A stretch of DNA of 5,710 bases, taken from contig DXVY01000118.1 of the NCBI GenBank assembly GCA_019417145.1, forward strand, positions 1 through 5,710, written 5' to 3'. This document shows, piece by piece, positions 5,175 through 5,710 of the stretch. The stretch is from Clostridiales bacterium (lineage in GTDB: Bacteria; Bacillota; Clostridia; Oscillospirales; Acutalibacteraceae). The notes under the pieces are model-generated. The model was not told where the DNA came from. It worked only from the letters and a program-made list of their open reading frames with translations, and ran no database searches. Position 1 is the stretch's first letter. The number at the start of each line of letters is the position of its first letter. Made by a program: the position numbers and the translations under genes.

Positions 5175-5702
5175 ATGTGGGAAATCAGCTTTGCGGACCA
5201 GACCCTGACCTTTCTGCTTTCCATACCCGCCGGCGCCGCTATGTGCCTGTTTTATGATTTGTTCCGTATCATCCGATTGGCGCGCAATACCTCCACGGTG
5301 GGCGTGTTTTTCCAGGATGTGCTCTACTTTGCCGTCTGCGCCTTTTTCACCTTTTGCTTTCTTATTGTCCGCTGCAACGGGGAAATCCGCGGTTATGTGC
5401 TGTTGGGCGAGTTGCTGGGCTTTCTCGCCTGCCGCTGCAGTCTGTCGGCGCTGGTGTTGGCGGCGGCGGGGGCGATCTATCGTTTTTTCCGGCGGTTGTT
5501 TCAGCTGATAGGGCGTCCCGTCCGGGCGTTATATGGCGCGATTGGGAAAAGAATGGCCCCGGCGAAAAAATATATTGGGAAAATACCGCAAATTGTGCAT
5601 AAAGGGATAAAAAAGCTCTTGCAAGCTCCCCGTCGCCTGGTGTATAATCATTCTAATAAGAAAAGCCGTAAGCAAGCGAATGGGGAGGAGCCGCCGGCCT
5701 GA
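5175..5702 (+). CDS. yabQ: Spore cortex biosynthesis protein YabQ
   Basis: This 175-residue membrane protein belongs to the YabQ family, required for cortex formation in B. subtilis and found at the mother-cell side of the forespore membranes. Three hydrophobic segments are visible at about 9-30, 45-66 and 73-102. They are followed by a long basic tail (103-175) rich in Lys and Arg, expected to be cytosolic. Family-like features are the FYDLFRIIRL stretch after the first helix, FFQDVLYFAVCAFFTFCF at 45-62, and NGEIRGYVLLGELLGF at 68-83. The ATG at 5175 is the first in-frame start after the yabP stop and has no clear Shine-Dalgarno, which suggests coupling to yabP translation. Base composition becomes AT-richer from about 5545 to 5665, where a promoter for the next gene appears to be embedded. 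Confidence 0.9.
   Translation: MWEISFADQTLTFLLSIPAGAAMCLFYDLFRIIRLARNTSTVGVFFQDVLYFAVCAFFTFCFLIVRCNGEIRGYVLLGELLGFLACRCSLSALVLAAAGAIYRFFRRLFQLIGRPVRALYGAIGKRMAPAKKYIGKIPQIVHKGIKKLLQAPRRLVYNHSNKKSRKQANGEEPPA
5619..5648 (+). promoter_or_regulatory. Candidate sigma-A promoter inside the 3' end of yabQ
   Basis: TTGCAA at 5619-5624 and a perfect TATAAT at 5643-5648 are separated by 18 bases. Transcription would start near 5655, after which GGGGAGGAG (5682-5690) could be the ribosome binding site of the next gene. The B. subtilis order predicts a vegetative septum gene (divIC/ftsB) here, which would need expression independent of the sporulation genes upstream. Confidence 0.6.
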
Positions 5703-5710
5703 TCCTTGTA

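Noticed and set aside
5680..5710. ATG at 5680 (MGRSRRPDPC...) or TTG at 5706 as the start of the next gene
   Set aside because: The ATG has no ribosome binding site and would overlap yabQ by 23 bases; the TTG is about 15 bases from the GGGGAGGAG site, and only five bases remain. Too little sequence is visible to call either, though a divIC/ftsB-like gene is expected beyond the edge.
1..5710. Defence island, mobile element, CRISPR array or biosynthetic cluster
   Set aside because: I looked for transposase or integrase motifs, regularly spaced repeats, toxin-antitoxin pairs and unfamiliar enzymes on both strands. MazG is the only toxin-antitoxin-associated name, and here it has no MazE/MazF partner and sits in a conserved housekeeping-sporulation neighbourhood.

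Overview
The window reads as an ordinary, tightly packed stretch of chromosome from an endospore-forming Firmicute, most likely a GC-rich gut-type clostridium (Oscillospirales/Ruminococcaceae-like). That assignment is inference. It rests on three things: sporulation genes yabP and yabQ next to the RQC gene rqcP, strong AGGAGG-type ribosome binding sites, and GC-rich coding sequence with GTG starts. All genes lie on the + strand. I see no mobile element, CRISPR array, tRNA or rRNA.

Layout: (1) 1-438 is the C-terminal part of a trimeric purine nucleoside phosphorylase, cut by the left edge. (2) 506-1240 is an MTA/SAH-nucleosidase-like nucleoside hydrolase; these two form a purine/nucleoside salvage pair. 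(3) 1317-5702 is the clostridial version of the Bacillus subtilis yabM-yabN-yabO-yabP-yabQ-(divIC) neighbourhood. It holds a 14-helix MOP-family lipid-linked glycan flippase (yabM/spoVB-like), a stand-alone tandem MazG NTP pyrophosphohydrolase, the nucleoid protein HU, RqcP (yabO), YabP and YabQ. The right edge cuts just after yabQ, where the septum gene divIC/ftsB would be expected.

The genes combine housekeeping and sporulation roles: nucleotide sanitation (MazG), chromosome compaction (HU), rescue of stalled ribosomes (RqcP), envelope precursor transport (flippase) and mother-cell spore-coat or cortex functions (YabP/YabQ). The non-coding DNA fits this mixture. There is a strong intrinsic terminator after HU and another after rqcP, a good sigma-E-like promoter before yabP, and a consensus sigma-A promoter inside the end of yabQ, positioned to serve the next, presumably vegetative, gene.

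I found no evidence for an undescribed system. The points most worth a second look are regulatory: a GC-rich interleaved inverted repeat (possible pseudoknot) between rqcP and yabP, a short upstream ORF before the flippase gene, an AT-rich inverted repeat before mazG, and unusual active-site residues in the MTA/SAH nucleosidase homologue.
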